Assembly: GCF_021441885.1 (NCBI RefSeq)
Contig: NZ_CP090439.1
Span: 1,919,661 to 1,983,660 of the forward strand
From: Vibrio maritimus
GTDB taxonomy: Bacteria > Pseudomonadota > Gammaproteobacteria > Enterobacterales > Vibrionaceae
Length of the DNA: 64,000 nucleotides
Direction of reading: 5' to 3'
In this document: positions 1 through 9,403 of the stretch, in pieces
How the letters are laid out: each line of letters opens with the position of its first letter
Position numbering within the stretch: the stretch's first letter is position 1
Translations under genes and position numbers: made by a program
Notes under the pieces: generated by a model
Database searches by the model: none
Seen by the model: the letters and a program-made list of their open reading frames with translations, nothing else
What the model was told of the DNA's origin: nothing

Positions 1-2099
1 TTACTGTCTTCTTCTGAGTCCACACCACCACCATCTACATAGATGAGCAGTGTCTTATTGCTTGCATCAGTGAGGCTCAACTCATTTAAAGATTGAGAGA
101 CACGATCAACGGTCAATCCATAGAACTGCAGATCTCGTTTGATTCGCTCTTCGTAGACACTCGAGTTGCACACCATCACCAACTCGTCGTAAACGAGGGG
201 ATTTCTGTGTTGATAGTCATGCTCATCGATAGCCAAAGACAGTGTAAAGTAGAAGCGGCTACCTACACCTTTGACTGAATCAAGCTGGATCTTACCACCC
301 ATCAATTCGATTAATTGCGTACTGATTGCCAGACCTAAGCCAGTGCCACCAAACTGCCTTGTAGTGGAGTCATCTTCTTGAGCAAATGCTTCAAAGATTT
401 TTGACTGTCTCGCCTTGTCGATACCAATACCAGAATCCTTAACCTCAAACAGTAAGTTCGCCATATTCTCAGATTCGCCCTGGTACTGAACACCAATGGT
501 TACAGTACCTTCTTCAGTGAACTTCACGGCATTGGACATGAAGTTCATCAAGACTTGGCGCATTCGGTGATCGTCTGCCAAGACCCTGAAAGGAACTTTA
601 GAGTCAATATCAACGTTGAGTTCTATCCCCTTCTCTTTCACTTTAGGTGCTACGATAGACGCAATGTCATAAATGGTTTCACGAATAGACGTTGAATGCG
701 GGTTGATCTGTAGCATGCCAGATTCAATTTTAGAAAAATCCAGAATGTCATTAATCAAGCTGAGCAGAAGATGTGAAGACGTTTCTATCGTGTCGACATA
801 ATCTTTTTGGGTCGCGGTAAGATCGGTATCCGATAGCACTTCTGATATACCAATGACACCGTTTAGCGGTGTTCGAATCTCATGCGACATGTTAGCCAAG
901 AAACTACTCTTCGCTTTACTTGCTTGAATCGCGTTTTCCTTAGCTTGCTCGGCATCTTCCTTCGCCTCAAGAAGTCGCTTCTCTCCCTCTATACGCTCAT
1001 GCGTCAAGCGCTCTACCTCTTTAGCAAATCGGCTTAATTCATCTTTACCGCCAATTTTACTCGTTAGTGAGATAGCCTGACTGTCATCTTCTTGCTCTAA
1101 AAATTTGAGCACCAACCCTAGGTTTCTCGTGACACGAAGAGCTAGATTCACGCCAATGACAATCAACATTACGGTGAGTAGCGATACTACCGTCAAGAAT
1201 CCCATACGTTGCTGTTCAAAGCCGGCGACTAGAGTGCGGATTTCCTGACGTAGTTGTTCTTCAATAGACAGTGAAACGCCTTGAATCAGATTGGAGCGAA
1301 GGTTTAATGCATCAATGCCCGCTTTAATCTCAGCACCACTTAGAGATGCGACACCTTCGCTACTAAGCAATACGTTTCTGAACATACTGCTCTCTTCGAA
1401 AGCAGGATTTGAAAATGAATCAAGCAGAAGGTTGACCTGCATAGGATCGGCGTTTATGGCGACGAAGCGCTCAACGAATAACTGTTGGTTTTGTACCAGA
1501 TTGGCGATCTCTTGCTTACTCAACTCGTCTGTCGCTTCTCCAGATTGATAACTTTGAATCAAAGCGCTCGTTTGCCAGATTTCTTCATCGGCCCAAAAAA
1601 CCAACCACTCTAGCTGCGAAAGTGCCACCATATGACCATCCACGACCGGAAGAACGGCTTTCGCTGGCGACTTTTCGATAATCATTAATATCTGTTTGTA
1701 GGTATCCACCTGCCATTCTACGAGTTCTTGCTTTTCGACATAGTCTGCAACTTCAGCAACGGACACCACACTCTCTTGATAGTCGTCCAACAACCCTGAA
1801 AGCCTAACCGCTTCATCTGATGGAAATATCTCAGCGCCCAATACTTTCAACGACTCTAGTGAGCTTGTGATATCGACTACATCTGATGTTGGTCTTGCGT
1901 CATTTGCCTTAGATTGGACATCAGAAAGCACTTCTGAGTATCTGACCAAACGCTCTACTTTCTCTAGATCAGCAAGTTGGTTATTGAGGGACGTGATTTG
2001 GCGAGATGCGAGGAAAACAATTAATGCTAGTGGCAGTAAAACCAGCAACAACATTTTGTGTTTTACTGACAAGTTGTTCCATAACTCGAGTTTGTTCAT
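1..2099 (-). CDS. Hybrid sensor histidine kinase, 5' part (cut by window edge)
   Basis: This is a membrane sensor kinase that phosphorylates itself on His. About 699 residues are visible and the 3' end lies outside the window. In order it has an N-terminal membrane segment (about residues 14-30), a long helical sensor region, a second membrane segment (about 300-325), a HAMP/coiled-coil linker, a HisKA domain with the H-box FLANMSHEIRTPLNG (His near 405), and an HATPase domain with the N-box MNFMSNAVKF and glycine boxes VKDSGIGI and FGGTGLGLA. A receiver-like segment begins after that, and its visible part looks degenerate. The all-helical sensor region resembles NIT-type nitrate/nitrite sensors, but that is only an impression. 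I chose ATG 2099 because it directly precedes the first membrane helix. The ligand and the response partner are unknown. Confidence 0.88.
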   Translation of the reverse strand, partial: MNKLELWNNLSVKHKMLLLVLLPLALIVFLASRQITSLNNQLADLEKVERLVRYSEVLSDVQSKANDARPTSDVVDITSSLESLKVLGAEIFPSDEAVRLSGLLDDYQESVVSVAEVADYVEKQELVEWQVDTYKQILMIIEKSPAKAVLPVVDGHMVALSQLEWLVFWADEEIWQTSALIQSYQSGEATDELSKQEIANLVQNQQLFVERFVAINADPMQVNLLLDSFSNPAFEESSMFRNVLLSSEGVASLSGAEIKAGIDALNLRSNLIQGVSLSIEEQLRQEIRTLVAGFEQQRMGFLTVVSLLTVMLIVIGVNLALRVTRNLGLVLKFLEQEDDSQAISLTSKIGGKDELSRFAKEVERLTHERIEGEKRLLEAKEDAEQAKENAIQASKAKSSFLANMSHEIRTPLNGVIGISEVLSDTDLTATQKDYVDTIETSSHLLLSLINDILDFSKIESGMLQINPHSTSIRETIYDIASIVAPKVKEKGIELNVDIDSKVPFRVLADDHRMRQVLMNFMSNAVKFTEEGTVTIGVQYQGESENMANLLFEVKDSGIGIDKARQSKIFEAFAQEDDSTTRQFGGTGLGLAISTQLIELMGGKIQLDSVKGVGSRFYFTLSLAIDEHDYQHRNPLVYDELVMVCNSSVYEERIKRDLQFYGLTVDRVSQSLNELSLTDASNKTLLIYVDGGGVDSEEDS

Positions 2100-2220
2100 T
2101 CCGTTGCCCGATATTCATTACGACAAAAGTTTAGATATAGTAAGTCTAGGAAAACTATTGTTTTAGTCGAACTTATTGAGTGAATAATTTATAAATGAGT
2201 AGAACAAATAGAGATAGGTC

Positions 2221-3096
2221 TCACTTCCACCACTTAACTGACTGATCTTGCTCAGGGTCAACATAGCGATTGAAGAAGGTAAGCAGAGTATCCAACAATG
2301 GAAGGTGTTCGTTTACACGAGTTGCTGAGTGTATATTCGCAGAGTTATCAACGAGTGCTCTAATAATAGGCATTTGTTCAATCAATAATTGGCACTCTTT
2401 ATTATTAATATCTAATATACTATCTATTCCATCAAGTGCACTTATTGCGATTTCATAAGGTTTGGAGATGAGCTCTTCGAACGGTTGAGTAAACACGTTG
2501 TTCATTTGCCCTTCTAAGAAGACCCTATATATGGTTAATTGATCGATGAGGACAAATAGTTGCCCTGAGAGGCAATTGTGGGGATATGGTACAAGGATGT
2601 GATCTTGAGTCTCGTAAGACAAGTTAATTGTCAGCCCCGCTTCACCACAACAGTATTCAAGGTGTTTAAGAAGTCCCTGCTCATCAAGAAGTTTTTGAAT
2701 GGTAAAGACTCGCTTCAAATGGTAATCACTAGAAAGCAAAGTGACATTTAACGGTTTATTTTTGCTAACCAAGCCACTATCTATGAGCTTTTCCGCTAAA
2801 TTCCGAATGTTCTCTACCGTGTTTGTCGACTCATCTTCAATGATTAGTGCACCAATTAATTCTCGTTTCACGAATGGAACCAACTCGAGAAAGCGTCGAT
2901 GCATTGCCTCCGCTTCAGACAGCGATTGCCCGTTGGTTACACCACCACAAAACGCCACTATGGTATTAGAAAAATCCTGTATCATTGCCCTGTCGACCAG
3001 AGCTTGAACACGAGATTCACCCTCTGGCGTCAGAGCATCGTTGTTCAGGCGCTTACCTAATACCACGATGAGATGTTCGAAATCCCTTTCGTCCAC
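2221..3096 (-). CDS. DUF218 / YdcF-ElyC-SanA-like protein
   Basis: The protein has 291 residues. The N-terminal half carries the DUF218 pattern: IVVLGKRLN near the start, the glycine pair in AFCGGVTNG, an acidic IIEDESTNTVEN segment, and LLSSDYHLKR. These match the conserved core of the YdcF/SanA/ElyC family. Some members act in envelope processes, but the reaction is not known. No signal peptide or membrane helix is visible, so this copy is probably cytosolic, and the C-terminal 110 residues match nothing I know. The start is GTG, nine bases after the stop of the upstream OsmC gene. Its AAGGAAA ribosome site overlaps that stop, so the two are probably translated as one operon. Confidence 0.72.
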   Translation of the reverse strand: MDERDFEHLIVVLGKRLNNDALTPEGESRVQALVDRAMIQDFSNTIVAFCGGVTNGQSLSEAEAMHRRFLELVPFVKRELIGALIIEDESTNTVENIRNLAEKLIDSGLVSKNKPLNVTLLSSDYHLKRVFTIQKLLDEQGLLKHLEYCCGEAGLTINLSYETQDHILVPYPHNCLSGQLFVLIDQLTIYRVFLEGQMNNVFTQPFEELISKPYEIAISALDGIDSILDINNKECQLLIEQMPIIRALVDNSANIHSATRVNEHLPLLDTLLTFFNRYVDPEQDQSVKWWK

Positions 3097-3105
3097 ATTG
3101 TTTCC

Positions 3106-3504
3106 TTATGCGATTTCCCAAGAGTGCGTCATCTTCACACCCTCACCCAGCATCAAGCAAACTGAGCAGTATTTTTCGAGCGAGTCCTTAGTAACCTTAG
3201 CAACCAATGCCTCATCCAAGTTATTGCCTGAAACAACAAAATGGATGTTAACTTCAGTAAAGATTCGCGGTGCTGTTTCACGTCTTTCCGTTGTTAATTT
3301 GGCTGTGCAATCAGTGACATCTTGATTCGCAGATTTCAGACCATCAACAACATCAACAGAGCTACAACCACCAGCAGCCATTAGTACCATTTCCATAGGA
3401 CTTGGCGCTGTCTCGCCCCCACTGCCATCCATGACAATAGAATGACCCGACTGAGATTGACCTAAAAACTTGAATCCTTCGATCCATTTCACTTCCGCTT
3501 GCAT
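3106..3504 (-). CDS. OsmC family protein (YhfA-like)
   Basis: This 132-residue protein is an OsmC/Ohr-superfamily member, a fold whose characterised members reduce peroxides with a cysteine pair. The two expected cysteines are present, one in MAAGGCSSVDV (about residue 49) and one in LEKYCSVCLML near the C terminus, where a second Cys follows three residues on. The motif GGETAPSPMEM is typical of the YhfA branch, whose exact substrate is not established. A longer reading frame extends upstream to 3612, but the internal ATG at 3504 follows a plausible GAGG site and begins the conserved domain. The DUF218 gene follows closely. The gene is divergent from msrAB, so both may respond to oxidants; that is inference. 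Confidence 0.85.
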   Translation of the reverse strand: MQAEVKWIEGFKFLGQSQSGHSIVMDGSGGETAPSPMEMVLMAAGGCSSVDVVDGLKSANQDVTDCTAKLTTERRETAPRIFTEVNIHFVVSGNNLDEALVAKVTKDSLEKYCSVCLMLGEGVKMTHSWEIA

Positions 3505-3631
3505 ATAAACCTCTAAGTGGCAGATGAGAATATTGATAAGGATAGTAACCCGACAAGTAGCGAATTTGAAATTTTTAGCGCGTTTGTTGTGTCTTATTAG
3601 GAAATTAGACAATCAAGTCTCAGGAGTAACT

Positions 3632-4759
3632 ATGACCAACTTAGCCAAACTCATATTGTCGTTACTGATCGCCGTTCCCGTCATATTCGGGTTGACCAGC
3701 CAATCTGGAATGGCTGACGACAACAAAACGCAACCAGCACAACCTCAAGTGGCAACGCTCGCAGGAGGCTGTTTCTGGTGTACTGAGTCTGACCTCGAGC
3801 AGTTGAAAGGCGTCGTAGACGTGGTATCAGGTTATGCAGGTGGACAACTCGAAGATCCAACCTACAGACAAGTGGCAAGTGGACAAACGGCTCATATTGA
3901 AGTCATCCAAGTAACCTTTGATGCGGCTGTTGTCAGTTACGAGGAAGTCCTTGACCACTTCTTCAGACACATCGACCCTACTGACGACAAAGGTTCATTC
4001 GTAGACAGGGGACCACAGTACAGACCGGCAGTCTTTTACCATAATGATGAGCAAAAGCAGGTGGCCGATACGTTTATGGCTGAAATAGACAAATTAGGCG
4101 TCTTCAAAAAGCCGCTGGCAACAGAGCTTATAAAGTACGACACCTTCTGGCCTGCAGAGGATTACCATCAAGATTATTACAAAAAGAGCAGCTTGAAGTA
4201 CAAGTACTACAGATACAACTCAGGCCGAGACCAGTACTTGGATGATATCTTCGGAGATGACCGCAAGGATAACCCTGTCACACTCCGTCAGATGATTGAC
4301 CGTCAAGCGAACACCAAAAGCTACACGCGACCAACGGACAAAGAAATAAAAGCGACGCTCACTGAGCTCCAGTTCTACGTGACTCAAGAAGATGGTACTG
4401 AGAGACCGTTCGACAACAAGTATTGGGATAACAAGCAAGATGGTATTTATGTCGATGTCGTCACTGGCGAGCCGCTGTTTTCATCAACAGACAAATACAA
4501 ATCGGGAACCGGCTGGCCGAGCTTCACTAAACCTATCGATAAGCGTTACATTGTCACAACTACGGACTACAAACTGATTTATCCACGTACCGAAGTGCGA
4601 AGCCGGTTTGGTGATTCACACCTCGGTCACGTGTTTAAAGATGGCCCTGAGCCAACGGGCCTGCGCTACTGTATGAACTCTGCCGCGATGCGATTCGTCC
4701 CTAAAAATCTTCTCGCGCAGCAAGGCTACGAAGAGTTCCTACCTTTGTTCGACAAGTAA
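3632..4759 (+). CDS. msrAB: Exported peptide methionine sulfoxide reductase MsrA/MsrB fusion
   Basis: The protein reduces methionine sulfoxide in oxidised proteins, using MsrA for the S epimer and MsrB for the R epimer. Its 375 residues have three parts: a signal-peptide-like hydrophobic start (to about residue 27), an MsrA domain with the catalytic LAGGCFWC motif (about residues 44-51), and an MsrB domain with SGTGWPSF, SHLGHVF and the catalytic RYCMNSAAM. The usual two CxxC zinc pairs of MsrB are missing; GIYVDVVTGEPLF has Asp and Thr where Cys is common, so this is a zinc-free MsrB. ATG 3632 is preceded by CAGGAG. The signal sequence places it in the periplasm. An intrinsic terminator follows at 4816. 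Confidence 0.93.
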   Translation: MTNLAKLILSLLIAVPVIFGLTSQSGMADDNKTQPAQPQVATLAGGCFWCTESDLEQLKGVVDVVSGYAGGQLEDPTYRQVASGQTAHIEVIQVTFDAAVVSYEEVLDHFFRHIDPTDDKGSFVDRGPQYRPAVFYHNDEQKQVADTFMAEIDKLGVFKKPLATELIKYDTFWPAEDYHQDYYKKSSLKYKYYRYNSGRDQYLDDIFGDDRKDNPVTLRQMIDRQANTKSYTRPTDKEIKATLTELQFYVTQEDGTERPFDNKYWDNKQDGIYVDVVTGEPLFSSTDKYKSGTGWPSFTKPIDKRYIVTTTDYKLIYPRTEVRSRFGDSHLGHVFKDGPEPTGLRYCMNSAAMRFVPKNLLAQQGYEEFLPLFDK

Positions 4760-4815
4760 GTTTGGCAACACGTACCTATGCTGCAAGCGTGGCGCTGACA
4801 AAAATACTTGAACGC

Positions 4816-4856
4816 ACGCGACACCTAACGATCCTTCCGGGTGTCGCGTTTTCTTT
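4816..4856 (+). terminator. Intrinsic terminator after msrAB
   Basis: Arms ACGCGACACC (4816-4825) and GGTGTCGCGT (4840-4849) form a perfect 10-bp stem followed by TTTCTTTT. It lies between msrAB and the convergent ktrB. Confidence 0.8.
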
Positions 4857-4882
4857 TACAGCGCCAACGTACTCATTCTCAG

Positions 4883-6250
4883 TTAACCCGTTAGCACATT
4901 ATCTTCTGGGTATTTTAGTAAGGTAGGCTTTGGACGAGCTAACATATAAGCCAACGTGAGTGGCCCTATTCGTCCAATGACCATGACAACGATCATAATC
5001 CACTTACCGTGGTCATTCAGATCAGCGGTTAGTCCCGCTGTTAAGCCTACGGTGGCAAACGCAGAAATGGTTTCAAACACCACTCTATCAAATGCGGCAT
5101 TTTGCGTAACCATAAGAAGAAACATCGCGAGCGTCAGTATTGCACCACTTACAACAATGATGGCCAAAGAACGCGTCACCGTCTGCCAACTCACAGTGCG
5201 GTTGAACATCTCTACATATTGCTTTTGTCTTAAGAACGCCCAAGTGGCGTAAAATGCAACGACAAAGGTCGACACCTTTATGCCCCCACCAGTCGATGTG
5301 GAACCGGCGCCAATTAACATCAGAATGATCATCACTAGCAGCGCTGGCTGCCCAAATTTTTCTAGATCGACACTGTTGAAGCCCGCAGTTCTCGCACTTG
5401 CAGATTGAAAGAATGCAGACAGCCATTGACCATCTAGTGTCAAAGCGCCTAACGTTTCTGCATTGCTTCGCTCAAGTAAAAAGAACATTAAAGTTCCGCT
5501 AAACAGCAATATCGGTGTCGCGGTTAACATCACCTTTGTGTGTAATCCCAAGCGAGCGAAACCTTTATGTCCATTCTGTGCAACATCACTCACCACGGTA
5601 AAACCCAAACCACCGAAAATAAACAGGCTCGATAAAACCAGTAGAACAACCGGATCCGAAGCGAAGCTCATCATGCTGTCTGAAAATAGTGAAAAGCCTG
5701 CATTATTGAACGCAGAGATAGAATGGAAAACGGCGTAGAACAGCCCCTGATTCCAACCCATCTCAGGTACCCACCTAAACGCAAGAATCGCTACGCCGAC
5801 TGCTTCTGCAACCAATGCAAGGATAATGATTTTCTTAACCAAGCCTTTTATGTTTACTTTTCTATCCTGACCCAGCGCTTCTTGCGCTAAAGCCTGCTGT
5901 TTCAAGCTCAATCGAACGCCAAACATATACAGCAAGACCGCTGATAGGGTCATTTGGCCCAGCCCGCCAATCTGCATCAAAAGCATGAGCAGGATTTTGC
6001 CGGACAAGGTAAAGTGCTGGCCTGTGTCCACAACTCCCAAACCAGTCACACTAATCGCAGAGGTCGCTGTAAAAAAAGCATCAGTAAAACTGAGTCCAGT
6101 CACCGAAAAGACCGGGAATGTGAGCAACAAAGCAGACGGGATCAATACGCCAAGAAAACTGGCAACGATTAAATAGGGCTCTGATGGCATTGGGAGTCGG
6201 CTGTTTCGTTTCAGAGGATACAGCGCTCCTCGTTGAAAGCGTCGGCTCAT
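4883..6250 (-). CDS. ktrB: Na+-dependent K+ uptake channel subunit KtrB
   Basis: KtrB is the membrane channel subunit of the KtrAB potassium uptake system. Its 455 residues match the usual length of Vibrio KtrB. The four pore loops are recognisable in order: SAISVTGLG, FNNAGFS, ARTAGFNS and SAFATVGLT, each with the conserved Gly of the SKT/Trk selectivity filter. About eight to ten membrane helices surround them. The ATG overlaps the TGA of ktrA by four bases (ATGA), so the two genes are translationally coupled. The family imports K+ with Na+ and supports osmotic adaptation, and the nearby MscS channel fits that theme. Confidence 0.95.
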   Translation of the reverse strand: MSRRFQRGALYPLKRNSRLPMPSEPYLIVASFLGVLIPSALLLTFPVFSVTGLSFTDAFFTATSAISVTGLGVVDTGQHFTLSGKILLMLLMQIGGLGQMTLSAVLLYMFGVRLSLKQQALAQEALGQDRKVNIKGLVKKIIILALVAEAVGVAILAFRWVPEMGWNQGLFYAVFHSISAFNNAGFSLFSDSMMSFASDPVVLLVLSSLFIFGGLGFTVVSDVAQNGHKGFARLGLHTKVMLTATPILLFSGTLMFFLLERSNAETLGALTLDGQWLSAFFQSASARTAGFNSVDLEKFGQPALLVMIILMLIGAGSTSTGGGIKVSTFVVAFYATWAFLRQKQYVEMFNRTVSWQTVTRSLAIIVVSGAILTLAMFLLMVTQNAAFDRVVFETISAFATVGLTAGLTADLNDHGKWIMIVVMVIGRIGPLTLAYMLARPKPTLLKYPEDNVLTG

Positions 6251-6909
6251 GATTCTCTTATCTTCTGGTAAAGCTCTTTCTCGGGTCCGGCAACAATGAT
6301 CATGTCGCCCATTTCTAATACTTGATCACATGAAGGACTTGGGTCGATATCTGGTCCTCGTTTAAACCCAAGAACTTTTATGGTATCCGAGCGACACAGA
6401 TTCACCTCGCCCAACGTCTGCCCCATTAACTTACTTCCGACGACAATCTCTGTAAGCGCCATACCACTGCCAAGTTCGTTGAACGCAAACACTCGATTGT
6501 CCAGCATTCTCTGAGCGACACGAACGCCCATATCACGTTCAGGCATAATGATCTTATCGGCGCCTATTTTCTGGAGAATCTTAAACTGGAACTTATCGTT
6601 CGCCTTGACCCAGACTTTTTTAACCTTGGCTTCTTTCAAAACAAGCGTTGTGAGAATACTGGCATTGACGTCATTACCAATGGATACCATCACCATGTCA
6701 TATTCATTTAATCGTAGCTCTGCCACCGTATCTTCAATGGTGCAATTCGCGATAATGGCTTGAGCTACATAACCAGACACTTCTTTCACTCGATCTTCGC
6801 TAATGTCTATCGCGAGAACCTGAGCTCCTGCCTCGGAAAGCTCCCTGCAAATCGTCATCCCAAATCGGCCTAAACCAATCACTGCGTATTGCTTTGTCAC
6901 TGCTTTCAT
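6247..6909 (-). CDS. ktrA: K+ uptake regulatory subunit KtrA (TrkA-N/TrkA-C)
   Basis: KtrA is the cytosolic nucleotide-binding ring protein that gates KtrB. The 220-residue sequence starts with an RCK/TrkA-N Rossmann fold (VIGLGRFGMTICREL, followed by an acidic VLAIDIS strand end). It ends with a TrkA-C domain (from about residue 135, GSKLMGQTLGEVNL). Binding of ATP/ADP, and in some homologues c-di-AMP, controls the channel. The start at 6909 is preceded by GGTGCAGGT. It is the first gene of the ktrA-ktrB operon; about 190 bases separate it from the divergent mscS-like gene, which is enough for two promoters. Confidence 0.94.
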   Translation of the reverse strand: MKAVTKQYAVIGLGRFGMTICRELSEAGAQVLAIDISEDRVKEVSGYVAQAIIANCTIEDTVAELRLNEYDMVMVSIGNDVNASILTTLVLKEAKVKKVWVKANDKFQFKILQKIGADKIIMPERDMGVRVAQRMLDNRVFAFNELGSGMALTEIVVGSKLMGQTLGEVNLCRSDTIKVLGFKRGPDIDPSPSCDQVLEMGDMIIVAGPEKELYQKIRES

Positions 6910-7097
6910 ACCTGCACCTAATGCGTGTTTTGTTGGAGCGATTTAATGCTTATCATCGCGCTCTTTCCTATTAAATATGGTATGGAAATGTAATCTTGCC
7001 CAAAAATTCAGTAATATCTGATAATTACATAATCTCTTTTGAGTTCTAAACTTGAACAGTAGAGATAAAACCGCTCAACAAAAGGTGCTCTTCAACT

Positions 7098-8207
7098 ATG
7101 AATAGTTCGATGGATTTACTCCAAAACTATATTCAATCTTTCGGTTATGACTGGCTAAGCAATGTGCTACTCATTACTACCGGTAGTTTTTTCCTGTGGG
7201 TGATCTGGAAAGTGATCTATGGGCGTCTTGAAGCACTAGCAGATCGTACCCAATTGGCTTGGGACGACCTGGTAATTAAAGCCGTCAAGGCGCCAATCAG
7301 TATGCTCATCTGGGTTTGGCCCGCCACCGTTTCGATTGGGTTGGTACTCGCCACTCACTCCGACGACGATGTTGTGTGGTTAGGTAAGATAGATTTAATT
7401 TTAGTTATCTCTACATTTATCTGGATATCCCTTCGCCTGATCTCGAATGTTGAAGCTCATGTACTCGACCAAAAAAAGCGCGATGAGACAACCGTTCAGG
7501 CCATAGCGAAAGTTGCTCGCCTGTTTTTTGTCACCATCGGCATTCTTACCATCATGCAGGCGCTTGGATTAAGCCTCTCGGGTCTTCTGACTTTTGGTGG
7601 TGTCGGTGGTTTGATTGTTGGTTTGGCGGCGAAAGACCTGCTTTCCAACTTCTTTGGCGGAATGATGATCTACTTCGATAGACCCTTTAAGGTCGGTGAT
7701 TGGATTCGCTCTCCTGATCGCTCTATTGAAGGTACCGTTGAGCGAATTGGCTGGCGCATGACCATTATTCGAACTTTCGATAAGCGCCCGCTATATGTTC
7801 CAAATTCCGTGTTTAGTAACATCGTGGTAGAAAACCCATCACGTATGTTAAACCGCAGAATTTACGAAACCATCGGACTACGCTACGACGACGGAGATAA
7901 AATAGATGGGATTGTTGATGAAGTGAAAGCGATGTTGGAGCAACACAAGGATATCGACGCAACTCAAACACTGATGGTGAACTTCGATGCATTCGGTCCA
8001 TCTTCCCTTAATTTCTTTGTTTATACCTTTACCAAAACCGTCAACTGGGCGCGTTATCATGAAGTGAAGCAAGATGTACTACTCAAGATAATGGCGATTA
8101 TTAAAAAGCATGGTGCTGATATCGCTTATCCAACGCAAACTCTGAAAGTGGACCCGATTGCGATGGCACGTGATGCTGAGCAGCCGGTTGGGATTGTGGA
8201 GCGGTAA
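7098..8207 (+). CDS. Mechanosensitive channel, MscS family
   Basis: This is a 369-residue inner-membrane channel that opens on membrane tension and releases osmolytes on hypo-osmotic shock. It has four or so membrane helices. The last is a Gly/Ala-rich pore helix (about residues 168-190, LTFGGVGGLIVGLAAKDLL), followed by the MscS signature FFGGMMIYFDRPFKVGDWI. The beta domain and the alpha/beta C-terminal domain follow. The length is between short MscS (about 286) and the large MscK/MscM proteins, similar to YbdG/YnaI-type channels. The start follows AAAGGTG. It is transcribed divergently from ktrAB, and a palindromic repeat lies just downstream. Confidence 0.9.
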   Translation: MNSSMDLLQNYIQSFGYDWLSNVLLITTGSFFLWVIWKVIYGRLEALADRTQLAWDDLVIKAVKAPISMLIWVWPATVSIGLVLATHSDDDVVWLGKIDLILVISTFIWISLRLISNVEAHVLDQKKRDETTVQAIAKVARLFFVTIGILTIMQALGLSLSGLLTFGGVGGLIVGLAAKDLLSNFFGGMMIYFDRPFKVGDWIRSPDRSIEGTVERIGWRMTIIRTFDKRPLYVPNSVFSNIVVENPSRMLNRRIYETIGLRYDDGDKIDGIVDEVKAMLEQHKDIDATQTLMVNFDAFGPSSLNFFVYTFTKTVNWARYHEVKQDVLLKIMAIIKKHGADIAYPTQTLKVDPIAMARDAEQPVGIVER

Positions 8208-8228
8208 TGCTGTGTTGAGATCGCTTTG

Positions 8229-8280
8229 AGAAGATCCCTGCCTGCGCAGGGATGACGTAACAGTTGGCAGGGATTACGCT
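8229..8280. repeat. REP-like palindromic repeat downstream of mscS
   Basis: Arms ATCCCTG (8234-8240) and CAGGGAT (8247-8253) flank CCTGCG. A second partial copy, GGCAGGGATTACG, follows within 30 bases and resembles GCGCAGGGATGACG of the first. This looks like a short extragenic palindromic element of the kind scattered in many proteobacterial genomes. No second locus is visible in the window to prove that it is repeated. Confidence 0.5.
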
Positions 8281-8340
8281 ATAGTTGGCATGTATGCCGC
8301 GAGAATTGGACGGCAGGTGTAGGACGCTAATTAAAGCAGG

Positions 8341-8362
8341 AAAGGGCTCGCATGAGCCCTTT
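8341..8362. terminator. Hairpin terminator between mscS and the oxygenase gene
   Basis: Arms AAAGGGCTC (8341-8349) and GAGCCCTTT (8354-8362) form a 9-bp stem with a GCAT loop. The U-tract is short on either strand. It sits ten bases after the 3' end of the minus-strand gene at 8373, which it most likely serves. Confidence 0.55.
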
Positions 8363-8372
8363 TCGATGTTTA

Positions 8373-9212
8373 CTAGATTACGCCAAGTTCACGCAGACGC
8401 TCCATCAAGTAACTGTCCGCAGTGTACTTTTCTGATAGAACAACTTCTGGATTCGGGTGCAGAAACAAAGGGAGAGAAATGCGAGATGTCTCTTGCTTTG
8501 CCCCGGTTGGATTGATGACTCGGTGAGTTGTTGACGGGAAATATCCGCCGCTGGCTTCTTGTAGCATGTCGCCGATGTTGATGATTAAGTTGCCAAAGTC
8601 GCAAGGTACATCTAGCCAGTCACCTTCTTTGCTTAACACTTGCAGTCCAGGCTCGTTCGCCGCCGGTAACACTGTCAGTAGGTTGATGTCTTCATGCGCT
8701 GCTGCACGAATAGCACCAGGTTCTTCTTCACCAGTCATTGGTGGGTAATGAAGTACTCGGAGGAGCGTCTTTTCGCTACCGTTGATCATTTCAGATAAAG
8801 CAATGGAAAACTTCTCTTGAACCTCTGCTGGCGCATGAGCTTCAACCCAGCCTAACAACTCCTGAGCAAAGCTATTCGCTTTCTCATAGTAATCCAGAAT
8901 CTGTTCTTTCAATTCTGGAGGAATCTGTCCCCATGGATAGACATGAAAGTACTCTTTAATGTCCTTTACAGTATGACCTTTCGCTACCTCAGACACGCTC
9001 GGTGGAAAGTAACCGTCTTGAGTCTCAACATTAAATTGATAGTCATCTTTGTCTTGCGACATAAAGAACTGATACCAGTTCTCATAAATCGATTCGACGA
9101 GTTCTTGAGGGATTGGGTGATTTTTAAGAACACCGAAACCAGTTTCGCGTAACGAAGTGACGAATTGCTCGGCTGCATCGGGTGCCTGATAATCAACAGT
9201 TTCTAATTTCAT
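8373..9212 (-). CDS. 2-oxoglutarate/Fe(II)-dependent dioxygenase, isopenicillin-N-synthase-like
   Basis: This is a 279-residue soluble non-haem iron oxygenase. An N-terminal DIOX_N-type region (LRETGFGVLKNHPIP) is followed by the double-stranded beta-helix with the iron ligands HED in AAHEDINLLTVL and a distal His in STTHRVINP, and by the 2-oxoglutarate-binding R-x-S in RISLPLFLHP. Members of this family hydroxylate or desaturate diverse small molecules, and the substrate here cannot be told. The gene stands alone, with its own terminator on one side and a divergent YjdF-like gene on the other. Confidence 0.85.
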   Translation of the reverse strand: MKLETVDYQAPDAAEQFVTSLRETGFGVLKNHPIPQELVESIYENWYQFFMSQDKDDYQFNVETQDGYFPPSVSEVAKGHTVKDIKEYFHVYPWGQIPPELKEQILDYYEKANSFAQELLGWVEAHAPAEVQEKFSIALSEMINGSEKTLLRVLHYPPMTGEEEPGAIRAAAHEDINLLTVLPAANEPGLQVLSKEGDWLDVPCDFGNLIINIGDMLQEASGGYFPSTTHRVINPTGAKQETSRISLPLFLHPNPEVVLSEKYTADSYLMERLRELGVI

Positions 9213-9403
9213 GACTTTACTTTCTTGTCGTTATGATTTGGTGCAGATGTTAGAAAAAAGTTGGCGGTTTTTCAAAGAAACTGATGTAGAGCTTTGTAAT
9301 AAAGTCACTCTTTTGTGCACTTGATCGCCAATTAAACATATTTAGTAATTGAACGGTGTTTTATTATTCTTATACTATGCTTTATCACACATTCTTTGGC
9401 TGA

